Shown here piece by piece: positions 9,086-16,241 of a DNA stretch of 64,000 nucleotides. The stretch's first letter is position 1; each line of letters starts with the position of its first letter. A program made the translations under genes and the position numbers. The stretch is from CBDBND01 sp965207985. Its GTDB lineage: Bacteria > Pseudomonadota > Alphaproteobacteria > Rhodospirillales > Rhodospirillaceae. The notes below the pieces were generated by a model. The model did not search any database and had not been told where the DNA came from. It saw only the letters and a list, made by a program, of their open reading frames with translations. The DNA lies in NCBI GenBank assembly GCA_965207985.1, contig CBDBND010000032.1:124001-188000 (forward strand), read 5' to 3'.

Positions 9086-10027
9086 TTATGCCGCAAGCAG
9101 GAAGTCTTCGGCGATTTGACTGGAGAGTGTCGCCGTAGACGAGGTGAAATTTTCAAGCGTCTTATGCAGATCGTCCTTCTTGAGAAGGGGCTCGATGGTC
9201 TCGTGATCGAACTGCCCGTGGAGGTGTTTGGCGATACGCGTGCATTGCGCCCGCGGAGCAAGATCCAAGAGCGTGTCCTGCACCTGTTTTGTGCAGTGGT
9301 GAATGGAACGGGGAAGGTCGGGGTTGAGCAGGAGCAGTTCGACGACTTTCATTGGCCGCACTGCGTCACTGTAAACCGTACGATAGGATTTAAACGCCGA
9401 GAGGGATCGCAATAAGGCGCCCCAGCGGTAATAGTCTTCGATTTTGTCTTCCGGATTTTGTGTCGATAAAAAGTGAAACTTGGCATCGACAAGGCGGGCC
9501 GTGTTGTCGCCCCGTTCGATGAATGTGCCTATGCGGTAAAAGTCATAAGCCTCCGTGCGCAGCATGACACCGATGAGGAGTCCGCGCAGAGCATGAATGC
9601 GATCTTTGATCCAATCGAAGTTGGCTCTGTAGCCTTCCTCGCTGAGGGACTGAGACGTAAGTTGTTTGAGTTCCAACCACGTCGCGTTGAGACTTTCAAA
9701 CACCTCTGTCGGGATAGAGTTGCGTTCCGCCCTAGCGTTTTCCCGCGCCGCCCGGAAGGTATTCTTGATGCTAAAGGGGTTCTTGTCGTCGACGGTCAGG
9801 TAAGCGATGACCTTGGCCGGCGTGAGTTTCTTGAACCGGTCGTCAAACGCGTTTTGAAGCCCGAGGGATTCCAATAGGCCAATCCATTCCGCGTTGGGCG
9901 CCAAGCTGGCGCTGGGCAACTGACTCATACGGTAGGCCACATCGAGACTACGGGCGGTATTCTCCACCCGCTCCATATAACGGCCGAGCCAGTAGAGATT
10001 GTCGGCGGTGCGGGACAGCAAAGTCAT
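9086..10027 (-). CDS. Alpha-E domain protein (DUF403)
   Basis: The 313-residue, mostly helical protein shows the family signatures LSRTADNLYWLGRYMERVEN at the N-terminus and FIERGDNTARLVDAKFHFL in the middle. Length is normal. Family members have no assigned catalytic activity. They nearly always sit between a circularly permuted ATP-grasp gene and a transglutaminase gene, as here, and are predicted to work with them in a peptide-forming system. The gap to the upstream ATP-grasp gene is 13 bp, so the two are translated from one message. Confidence 0.94.
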   Translation of the reverse strand: MTLLSRTADNLYWLGRYMERVENTARSLDVAYRMSQLPSASLAPNAEWIGLLESLGLQNAFDDRFKKLTPAKVIAYLTVDDKNPFSIKNTFRAARENARAERNSIPTEVFESLNATWLELKQLTSQSLSEEGYRANFDWIKDRIHALRGLLIGVMLRTEAYDFYRIGTFIERGDNTARLVDAKFHFLSTQNPEDKIEDYYRWGALLRSLSAFKSYRTVYSDAVRPMKVVELLLLNPDLPRSIHHCTKQVQDTLLDLAPRAQCTRIAKHLHGQFDHETIEPLLKKDDLHKTLENFTSSTATLSSQIAEDFLLAA

Positions 10028-10040
10028 CGGCTTAGGACCA

Positions 10041-11435
10041 TCATTGACTCAAAACCCACGTGTCCTTGGTACCGCCCCCCTGGGACGAGTTCACCACCAG
10101 GGACCCTTTTTTCAACGCCACCCGTGTCAACCCGCCGGGCACCACCGTCGGGCCGTCCCGGCCCATGAGCACGAAGGGGCGAAGGTCAACATGGCGGGGG
10201 TCAATCTTCTTGCCGTCGAAGGTGGGGCAGGTGGACAGGGCCAGCGCCGGCTGGGCAATGTAGTTGCCGGGCCTGGCCATGACCTTGCGGACGTAAGTAT
10301 CCCGCTCTTTCTTTGTCGACCGGGGTCCCACCAGCATGCCGTAACCGCCGGCGCCGTGGACTTCTTTGATGACCATGGAGGTGAGCTGATCGAGCACTTT
10401 ATCGCGGTCTTTTTTCGATTTGAGATGATAGGTGGGAACATTCTTCAGGATGGGCTCTTGTTTAAGATAAAAGCGGATCATGTCGGGCACGTAATCGTAG
10501 ACCGCTTTGTCATCGGCGATGCCGTTGCCCACCGCATTGGCGATGGTCACGTTGCCGCGGCGGTAGGCTCGAAATAGACCAGGCACGCCCAGCATGGATG
10601 TTTTGTTGAAGGCCTTGGGGTCGAGAAATTCGTCGTTGATCCGCCGATAGATCACGTTAACCTGCTGCGGCCCTTCGATGGTGCGCATGAACACTTTGTC
10701 TTTGCGCACATAAAGATCCCGCCCCTCCACCAGTTCGACACCCATTTCATCGGCGAGGTACGCGTGCTCAAAGTAGGCCGAATTAAATCGTCCGGGCGTC
10801 AGCACGACGGCGACCGGATTACGCACTTTTGCAGGCGCCACCGACTTCAACACAGACAGCAGCTCCGCCGGGTAGTGGCTCACGGGTGCAACGGGCATGT
10901 GGTCAAACAAGTCGGGGAACAGGCGGGACATGACGCTGCGATTTTCCAGCATGTAGGACACGCCAGACGGGCAGCGCAGGTTGTCTTCCAAAACGTAGAA
11001 GTCATCCTCACCCGTGCGCACCAGATCGACGCCTGAGATGTGGGTGTAGATACCGCCGGGCGGATCGACGCCTTTCATTTTGGCGCAATACTCTTTGTTG
11101 TTTTTCAACAACGCGCGAGGCATTTGACCGGCTTTGAAAATCTCTTGGCCGTGATAAACGTCGTGAATAAAGGTGTTGAGAGCCGTGACCCTTTGGCACA
11201 CCCCTTTGGACAACCGCTTCCATTCGTCTTTAGCGATGATGCGCGGAATGACATCGAAGGGGATCAACCGCTCGTCCTGTTCTTCCTGTCCGTAAACGGC
11301 AAAGGTAATGCCGAGCCGGCGGAACATGTCGTCCGCTTGAGCATGACGTTGGGCAATGCGGTCCAATGCCGTACGGCGGCGCAGGAATTTTGCATAGTCC
11401 CCGTAGGGAGAGCGGATGCGCCGTCCGTCCCGCAT
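10041..11435 (-). CDS. Circularly permuted type 2 ATP-grasp protein
   Basis: The 464-residue protein has hallmark stretches of the DUF404/DUF407 family: FFDEM just before and at the start, PFDVIPRII, YVLEDNLRCPSGVSYMLENR, VVLTPGRFNSAYFEH, VIKEVHGAGGYGMLVGP, and the C-terminal LRPFVLMG with PGGLTRVA. ATP-grasp enzymes join carboxylates to amines through acyl phosphates; this permuted subgroup is predicted to ligate amino acids or peptides. The frame stays open upstream of ATG 11435, and the family-like residues KFFDE lie just before it. The real start may therefore be a non-ATG codon slightly upstream; no good ribosome-binding site is seen at 11435. It is the first gene of the operon with alpha-E and transglutaminase. 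Confidence 0.94.
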   Translation of the reverse strand: MRDGRRIRSPYGDYAKFLRRRTALDRIAQRHAQADDMFRRLGITFAVYGQEEQDERLIPFDVIPRIIAKDEWKRLSKGVCQRVTALNTFIHDVYHGQEIFKAGQMPRALLKNNKEYCAKMKGVDPPGGIYTHISGVDLVRTGEDDFYVLEDNLRCPSGVSYMLENRSVMSRLFPDLFDHMPVAPVSHYPAELLSVLKSVAPAKVRNPVAVVLTPGRFNSAYFEHAYLADEMGVELVEGRDLYVRKDKVFMRTIEGPQQVNVIYRRINDEFLDPKAFNKTSMLGVPGLFRAYRRGNVTIANAVGNGIADDKAVYDYVPDMIRFYLKQEPILKNVPTYHLKSKKDRDKVLDQLTSMVIKEVHGAGGYGMLVGPRSTKKERDTYVRKVMARPGNYIAQPALALSTCPTFDGKKIDPRHVDLRPFVLMGRDGPTVVPGGLTRVALKKGSLVVNSSQGGGTKDTWVLSQ

Positions 11436-11625
11436 TTCATCGAAAAACTTCTGCCTTGGAATGTCCGCCCCCTCGGAGAATAAACCGTGCTTCCCAGGTC
11501 CGTTCTACCCCAATCACAGGCCATGTTCACGGCATTGTGCGCGCCTGTCTTAGTACTGCCGCATTTCAAACGTTTACTGCGATCTTGATGCTTCCTATAT
11601 CCTGCCACGGTGGGGGACAAGGATC

Positions 11626-12249
11626 ATGGCGTGGCGTAAACCTCTCTCTGTCTTGGCGCTGGCTGTGCCGCTTGTGGGTTGTGCCGCCGATCCCGACGTA
11701 TGGAGCACCATTGCACCCGCTTATGAGAACGGCCTTGCCGCTTCCCACGTGCACATCGACCTCAGCGCCCTGGCCGAACCGGCGCGCAGCGGGGTCGCAC
11801 AAGCCATGGCCGAGGAGCTCTCGAACATCGGTGTCACGCCGGTAACTCAACAAACGGATCCCCAAGTCACCTCAGATCTTGTCCTGGCCATGGAGATCGT
11901 CAGCCAGCAGTACGTCACCATCTATGTTCCTGAAACCGACCGTCAGGGAAGCAGGCAAGTTATGAGTCAGGAAAGAAACGGCCGGTCCGTTCCGGTTGTC
12001 GTCGAGACGCCAGGATATAGAACTGGGGACTACACTTACGATGTGCCGGTGATGCAGTCCCGTTTTGGATTGGTCCGGTCCCAGAGTGGAAGGGCGCGAA
12101 CCTCGGCTTACGAAACCGTATGGACCGCCAATGTGGAAGCCGTTGGCGAGGAAGACACAACGTTTGCAGAGCTTAGGGTGGAGTCCGCGCGCAAGGCCGT
12201 CCGGCAGTTCGGACGGGACCAAGTCCTTCGTCCCGCTACCAGGCGATAG
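11626..12249 (+). CDS. Predicted lipoprotein of unknown function
   Basis: A 207-residue protein with a short lipoprotein signal: MAWRKPLSVLALAVPLVGC gives an L-V-G-C lipobox at Cys19, so it should be lipid-anchored in the periplasm. The mature part is soluble. Its C-terminal section (YETVWTANVEA then ELRVESARKAVRQFG) faintly resembles DUF4136-type lipoproteins, but this is not secure. It is divergent from the ATP-grasp operon. Its stop codon (TAG 12247-12249) lies within the 10-bp inverted repeat that marks an inversion breakpoint, so its last few codons may not be original. Confidence 0.75.
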   Translation: MAWRKPLSVLALAVPLVGCAADPDVWSTIAPAYENGLAASHVHIDLSALAEPARSGVAQAMAEELSNIGVTPVTQQTDPQVTSDLVLAMEIVSQQYVTIYVPETDRQGSRQVMSQERNGRSVPVVVETPGYRTGDYTYDVPVMQSRFGLVRSQSGRARTSAYETVWTANVEAVGEEDTTFAELRVESARKAVRQFGRDQVLRPATRR

Positions 12250-12256
12250 GGGTTCC

Positions 12257-12731
12257 GTCGTAGCGTCGAAAGGTTGTCCCGCGGGCCGACCATGGAGATC
12301 ACCACTTCGTCGCCCCGGAACGCCGCTTCCAGAGTTTCGACGAGATACACATCGCCCTTCACCAGCGTCAGCCGCTCGTGCGCGAAGCCCACCGCCTCCG
12401 GACGCCGGGCCAGGCCGGTGACCTCATAGCCGCGCGCCAGAAGCGCCCGGTTGACCTCCTGCCACGTCCCGTCGTCGCGCCACTTGTAGAAATAGTACTG
12501 AACCGAGCTGCGCGGCGGAAACTCGCCGGGCAGCATGCGCCACTGGCAGCCGCTGCGGGCCATGTACAGGATCGCGGTCATCACTTCCCGCATATCCGTC
12601 TTGCGCGGGCGGCCCAGAGCCCTTGCGGGCGGCATATGGGGTTCGATCACGCACCATTCGGTATCGCTCAGATCGCTTGCGTAGCGGTGCGCCTCGCGCT
12701 CATATTTCTCACGAGTGGCGTCAGTCCACAT
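12257..12731 (-). pseudogene. Chimera: transposase N-terminus fused in frame to an SDR fragment
   Basis: From ATG 12731 (same ribosome-binding site as the complete IS copy) the frame encodes the first ~100 residues of the IS5 transposase, up to R-A-L-L-A-R at 12432. It then switches without a stop to RGYEVTGLARRPEAVGFAHE and EAAFRGDEVVISMVGPRD. That is the second-strand to fourth-strand part of an atypical NAD(P)H-binding SDR (NmrA/SDR_a5 type). The SDR lacks its glycine-rich first strand, and the transposase lacks all DDE residues, so neither activity survives. The frame continues to 12108 only as antisense of the neighbouring lipoprotein gene. The IS promoter could still drive its expression. 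Confidence 0.8.
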
Positions 12732-12812
12732 CTTGTTATCCTCCTTGCTGGCGAACACAACAAGGGAATCACAAGGGACTGATTCCACTCAATTCTTTTT
12801 CGGTCAGGCTCT
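12432..12812 (-). mobile_element. Partial copy (right 381 bp) of the IS5-family element
   Basis: Bases 12432-12812 match 6777-7157 with no difference seen, at a constant offset of 5655. They include the right inverted repeat and the transposase start. The left ~550 bp are missing; the break is within GCGCGCCAG. The base triplet after the right end is TTA, fitting the TNA target of the full copy. The lack of divergence implies that the deletion is recent. Both copies point the same way and could recombine. Confidence 0.9.
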
Positions 12813-12845
12813 TACTCTCTTCCAGGGGCGATGCGGCGGTAAGAC

Positions 12846-12995
12846 ATGGTGCTGAAGGACCGCGGCATCATCGTTGTGAGTTTTTGTCCCGGGCATGTGA
12901 GGACCGACATGGGTGGACCGGAGGCGCCGGTGGAGGTGGAGGACAGCGTCGCCGGCATGCGGACCCTGATCGCCGGTCTGACCCTGGATGACACG
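12846..12995 (+). pseudogene. C-terminal fragment of a classical SDR oxidoreductase
   Basis: About 50 codons (LKDRGIIVVSFCPGHVRTDM then SVAGMRTLIAGLTLDDTG) match the post-catalytic part of classical short-chain dehydrogenases, the region that follows the YxxxK helix. An in-frame TAA lies just upstream, only 30 bp from the IS end. The similarity stops at 12995, at the edge of the 10-bp inverted repeat, where a G-T-F-F-N-like ending would be expected. The fragment has lost its N-terminal ~180 residues and its last few residues. Confidence 0.75.
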
Positions 12996-12997
12996 GG

Positions 12998-13080
12998 AAC
13001 CCCTACGCCGAGAGCCAGCCCAGGGATCTGTTGTCCACCGGCACCGCCAACATCATCAAAGCCATGCAGGCCATGGTCAC
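12998..13080 (+). pseudogene. Internal fragment of an atypical NAD(P)-binding SDR
   Basis: About 25 codons, NPYAESQPRDLLSTGTANII then KAMQA, correspond to the segment after the fourth strand of an NmrA/SDR_a5-type protein. This is exactly the part that should follow the minus-strand fragment ending at 12257. Sense is lost after about 13080, where a monooxygenase fragment on the other strand begins. With the 12257-12995 segment inverted, the two pieces form one continuous frame across R-N-P-Y-A. Confidence 0.65.
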
Positions 13081-13109
13081 CGCCGCCGGTGCGACGCTCA
13101 TGAACGGAC

Positions 13110-13219
13110 GGGCTTTGTCTGCCGGGGCCAATCCGCGGAAGGCCACTTGACCGGTGAATGTGGGCTCCGGTGTTTCGAACAAACTGCCGCGCACCGCGGA
13201 ACGCAAACCGTCGGCAAAG
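13110..13219 (-). pseudogene. Fragment of an FAD-dependent monooxygenase
   Basis: On the minus strand about 37 codons read ADGLRSAVRGSLFETPEP and then TFTGQVAFRGLAPADKARP. This matches the G-A-D-G-x-x-S-x-V-R region and following strand of salicylate-hydroxylase-type flavin monooxygenases. Nothing before or after it on this strand continues the protein. The fragment is wedged between two SDR fragments on the opposite strand. The boundaries are approximate, and the left side may reach 13085. Confidence 0.6.
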
Positions 13220-13659
13220 GAGTGGTCAACATGGTTGACGCGGCCGTTGACGCCAGCGTTGAACGTTTCGTCCTCATTTCCTCCGCCGGGGCCGGCGGGG
13301 ACGTCGACAACCCTTTGAACTACGTGTTGAACAATGTCCTGGTTTGGAAGTGGCTGGGCGAAGACTATCTGCGGGACAGCGGACTGGCACCCGCCGTTTT
13401 ACGCCCAGGCAATCTCAGTGACGACCCGGGCGGCGTGACCGGGATCGACGTGCTGCAAATCAAGGCCATGGCCAATCAACGGCGGATCCCGCGGGCGGAC
13501 GTGGCGGAGGTGGCGGTTTACTGTCTGACAAGCCCCGACTGCGAGAACAAAACCTTTGAACTGTACAGCGACCTTGAAGGACCCGCTGGCGCATGGAAAA
13601 CCAAACTGGGGACTTTGAAGACAGACAACGTTACGAAGATGGCCCCGGCGCGCCGCTAA
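13220..13659 (+). pseudogene. C-terminal two-thirds of an NAD(P)-binding SDR
   Basis: The frame encodes VGKGVVNMVDAAVDASVERF and VLISSAGAGGDVDNPLNY, then LAPAVLRPGNLSDDPGG and the rest to TAA 13657-13659. This is the second half of an SDR_a5/NmrA-type protein, including the VRPG-like loop. The N-terminal Rossmann half is missing. It overlaps in family position with the fragment at 12998-13080, so it comes from a different paralogue. The frame can be extended upstream to 12988, but that part is unrelated. It might still be translated from GTG/ATG codons around 13211-13231, but as a folded cofactor-binding enzyme it is dead. Confidence 0.7.
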
Positions 13660-13699
13660 CGCCCTTTGGCGTACTTGATGCAGGTAGATCGGACTGCCG

Positions 13700-14611
13700 T
13701 CACTCCTGTCCTTCGCCGGCAGCCAGTTCTTCCCGAATTCTCCGGTTGATTTCCCCCTGACGGGCCATCAGCGCTTCGGGGTTGATCCCGTCATCGCTGA
13801 ATTCGATGGGCCGGTCGCTGTAGACACCGATGGTCGTGCGGTCATAGTGATCGGTCTCGACAGCATCGAGAATGAAAGCGGCAAAATCAGCGTAGGTGAT
13901 GACCCTTTGCCCCGGCGCGTCTACGTCAACCGCAATCTTAATATTTCCGTACGGGGGTTCGATGAGAATCAGACCGGGCCGCAAATTGATGTAGTTGAGA
14001 CCGCTCTCCCGGACAATCCGCTCCATTTCCATCATGTCGTTGTAGAGGCCGCGCTTAAGGTAATACCAAAGACCGGACCGCACCGTCAGGTTCTCGGGCC
14101 GTGAGGTATCGGCTTCGTAACCGAACTTGGGCATTTCCTGAACGGAGGCTGAACTGGTTGTGATCAGCCTTGTGTTTCCGTTGGCTTTCATGACTTGAAT
14201 GATGTTGCTGATGCCGACCGCCATAAGATCGGTTTCGGCAATCTCTTCCATCGGATCAGCGCGCGAGCCGAAAACCGATACGACAACAGCGCCCCCGTGG
14301 CCAGCAAATGCCTTGGCCAGAGATTCTGGGTCTCTGACGTCGGCTTTCAGAACGGTCAGATTGGGGTGCGCCGCATGCCTGACCGCATGGGGCCGGCGGG
14401 CCACACCGATAACCTCATGCCCACGCCACAGCGCCTGTGGGATCAATTCGTCGGCCGTCCTCGACGTGGCGCCAATGATGATAATTTTTGTGCCGGACGG
14501 TTCCCCCGCACCATGGGCGGACGCAAACCCGGCCGTGAAGACAAAGAGGCAGACTGCAAAAGCAGTGCACTTTCCTAAGAACGAAACCAGTCCGTGATTG
14601 GATATCATCAA
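13700..14611 (-). CDS. Exported NAD(P)-binding-fold SDR (SDR_a5-like) with degraded glycine motif
   Basis: A 303-residue protein. Residues 1-33 form a Sec signal peptide (CTAFAVCLFVFTAGFASAHG). The mature part has the SDR_a5 fold pattern: IIIIGATSRTADELIPQALW, GHEVIGVARRPHAV, VVVSVFGSRAD, RLITTSSASVQ, INLRPGLILIEPP. In the family the first motif is GATGRTG; here it reads GATSRTA, so both downstream glycines that contact the dinucleotide are replaced. An exported Rossmann protein is unusual because free NAD(P) is not expected in the periplasm. It is the third gene of a minus-strand cluster with a SnoaL-like lipoprotein (34 bp upstream) and another exported SDR. It may have a binding role rather than a redox role (inference). 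Confidence 0.85.
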   Translation of the reverse strand: MMISNHGLVSFLGKCTAFAVCLFVFTAGFASAHGAGEPSGTKIIIIGATSRTADELIPQALWRGHEVIGVARRPHAVRHAAHPNLTVLKADVRDPESLAKAFAGHGGAVVVSVFGSRADPMEEIAETDLMAVGISNIIQVMKANGNTRLITTSSASVQEMPKFGYEADTSRPENLTVRSGLWYYLKRGLYNDMMEMERIVRESGLNYINLRPGLILIEPPYGNIKIAVDVDAPGQRVITYADFAAFILDAVETDHYDRTTIGVYSDRPIEFSDDGINPEALMARQGEINRRIREELAAGEGQE

Positions 14612-14645
14612 CGCCTCCCTTTGCCTTTACATGGTGATTGAGTAC

Positions 14646-15104
14646 CTATTGATCTTTGGGGCTGAACTCCCATTCGCGCCAGCGTTTGCCGTTGCGGTGT
14701 TCAACGACAACGACGCGGGGAATCATTCTAAACCCGTCCTCCGTTTCGTATCGGTCTTCGTGATACATGACGAGAATATTCTGAATGAGACCCAATCGGA
14801 CTGCTTTTGAATCCACATATCCATTCTCGGCGGCAAAAATCATTCTCATGGAGCGCCGCAGATTATCTTTACCCCGAATCAACTCAACGACGCCGTCTTC
14901 GGTCACGCGGTAAAACACGCCATCGTCTTCAAAGGCCTCCACGGCCACATCAGCATTGCGATCCCTAAATGCGGCCTGCGTCGCGCGAATGAGCGAGTCG
15001 TAGTCATGTTTTTCGCTGGGCACTGTCGGGACCTCACCAGACGTGCAAGCCGCTTGGCTCAGCATAAGTGCGGGGAGGACCACACGGCATATACACTTGG
15101 CCAC
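14646..15104 (-). CDS. SnoaL/NTF2-like secreted protein, probable lipoprotein
   Basis: From GTG 15104 the protein starts VAKCICRVVLPALMLSQAAC, a short export signal with a possible but imperfect lipobox (Q-A-A-C). ATG codons at 15173 and 15197 are alternatives; they would bury the signal and overlap the upstream gene. The mature ~130 residues show the SnoaL/NTF2 cone pattern: YDSLIRATQAAFRDRNADVA, FEDDGVFYRVTEDG, RGKDNLRRSMRMIF, HEDRYETEDGFRMIPRVVVV, RWREWEFSP. Such domains bind small ligands or act as isomerases/cyclases, or serve as ketosteroid-isomerase-like partners. Here it lies between two exported SDR-fold genes on the same strand, which suggests a shared periplasmic ligand (inference). 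Confidence 0.75.
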   Translation of the reverse strand: MAKCICRVVLPALMLSQAACTSGEVPTVPSEKHDYDSLIRATQAAFRDRNADVAVEAFEDDGVFYRVTEDGVVELIRGKDNLRRSMRMIFAAENGYVDSKAVRLGLIQNILVMYHEDRYETEDGFRMIPRVVVVEHRNGKRWREWEFSPKDQ

Positions 15105-15190
15105 GCTTCCGCCTAAAAATGAAATGTCAGATTTCTGGAGCTCAGGTCTCCGGGTTTCACAAGATAGATCCATACCTAAAGGTCTCCCAA

Positions 15191-16078
15191 CTACCACGGC
15201 ACGTGTTCGCCTTTATAATTGAAAAACGATCCGTTCGTCGTTTCGTCAAGGCCGTCAATCACCTGCATCATGCCGGCGACACTTTCTTCAACGGGTATTA
15301 TCAACGCGGCGGGAAAGTTGTCGGCCACGAGAGAGTCCATGGCGGCAATGCTGACCGGACCAGGATCGAGGATACCGATGACGACGCATGTTTCATTCCC
15401 CTTGTGATACTGATAGAGCCGCCGCATGAGCATATTGCCCGCTGCGTGACTGGCTCTGCCGAAAAAATTGCCGCAGCGGATACAGTCTCTCGGCGTGCCG
15501 ATGGACCCGGTTGCGCTTGATATCTTGATGATCTTTTTGAACGAGCTAGCCTCTACTTGATCATTAAAAGCCTCAATGACTTTAAGGGCCGCACCGGCGT
15601 TGACGATCAAGGCTTCGTGGAACGTGTCATAATTAAACTGGCCCAGCTTCTGCGCATCCATGCCCCCGGGTGCTTCGCCGACAGGAAGGCGCGTAGCATA
15701 AATCAAAATGTCGATGGGTTGGTTCCGGTAAGTTTTGGACAGTGTGTCGATGGTTGCGAAATCCGTAACGTCGAGCACTTCGATGGTGATGTTGGAAAAC
15801 TGTTGCGCAAGCGTTCGCGCGTTCCCTGCGGTAGTCGGATCCGGCACAGTCCCAATGACAGACCAGCCCCGTTCCGCATAGCCGCGAGTTAAGACCGAAC
15901 CGATCTCCCGGTCTGCCCCAATGATGAGTACGGTCGCGCCTTCGGTTGGCTGGGCCTGCGATGGAGATGCAATCGTTGCGACTACGACAAGGGCAGCAAC
16001 GAACGATCGCAATACTGCTCGAACGCTTCGAACCAAACCCGTTCCTGGGCTCTGTCCTGTCGTTTTCCGTTTGTCCAT
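15191..16078 (-). CDS. Exported SDR-fold protein lacking the catalytic Tyr/Lys
   Basis: A 295-residue protein. The start at 16078 is chosen because GGAG lies eight bases upstream and a signal peptide follows (LRSFVAALVVVATIASPSQA). The mature part aligns with classical SDRs: VLIIGADREIGSVLTRGYAE, VLDVTDF, the N-A-G-A-like IVNAGAALKV, and KIIKISSATGSIG. The active-site helix reads FGRASHAAGNMLMRRL where the family has YRASKAALNML. The catalytic Tyr is Gly (or Phe) and the Lys is His. The cofactor loop TGxxxGIG reads IGADREIG, with one glycine replaced by Glu. It is likely a pseudoenzyme that keeps the fold. It is the first gene of the exported SDR/SnoaL cluster, with a ~90-bp gap to the SnoaL gene. 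Confidence 0.85.
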   Translation of the reverse strand: MDKRKTTGQSPGTGLVRSVRAVLRSFVAALVVVATIASPSQAQPTEGATVLIIGADREIGSVLTRGYAERGWSVIGTVPDPTTAGNARTLAQQFSNITIEVLDVTDFATIDTLSKTYRNQPIDILIYATRLPVGEAPGGMDAQKLGQFNYDTFHEALIVNAGAALKVIEAFNDQVEASSFKKIIKISSATGSIGTPRDCIRCGNFFGRASHAAGNMLMRRLYQYHKGNETCVVIGILDPGPVSIAAMDSLVADNFPAALIIPVEESVAGMMQVIDGLDETTNGSFFNYKGEHVPW

Positions 16079-16241
16079 ACAACGGGCTCCATTTTTAGGG
16101 ATTTGCACCCCACTGTACGTGGTAACTTTACGGCAATTCAAAGCGGATGAATGACGAAAGCGTTCAGTTTCCTGCCACCAAATAGAACCGCGACCGCCAG
16201 TCCTTAGGCTCATTGGACGACGCTGATATACTGGACAGGCC

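Larger units (their letters stand above)
12247..13005. repeat. 10-bp inverted repeat marking an inversion
   Basis: TAGGGGTTCC at 12247-12256 is the reverse complement of GGAACCCCTA at 12996-13005. Each copy coincides with a point where a gene fragment stops making sense. The minus-strand SDR fragment runs into the left copy at its codons N-P-Y, and a plus-strand SDR fragment begins at the right copy with N-P-Y-A-E. Flipping the 12257-12995 segment joins the two fragments in frame. Confidence 0.7.

Noticed and set aside
13700..16078. Twin-arginine export of folded, cofactor-loaded SDR proteins
   Set aside because: Neither signal peptide has an S-R-R-x-F-L-K-type motif; both look like Sec signals.
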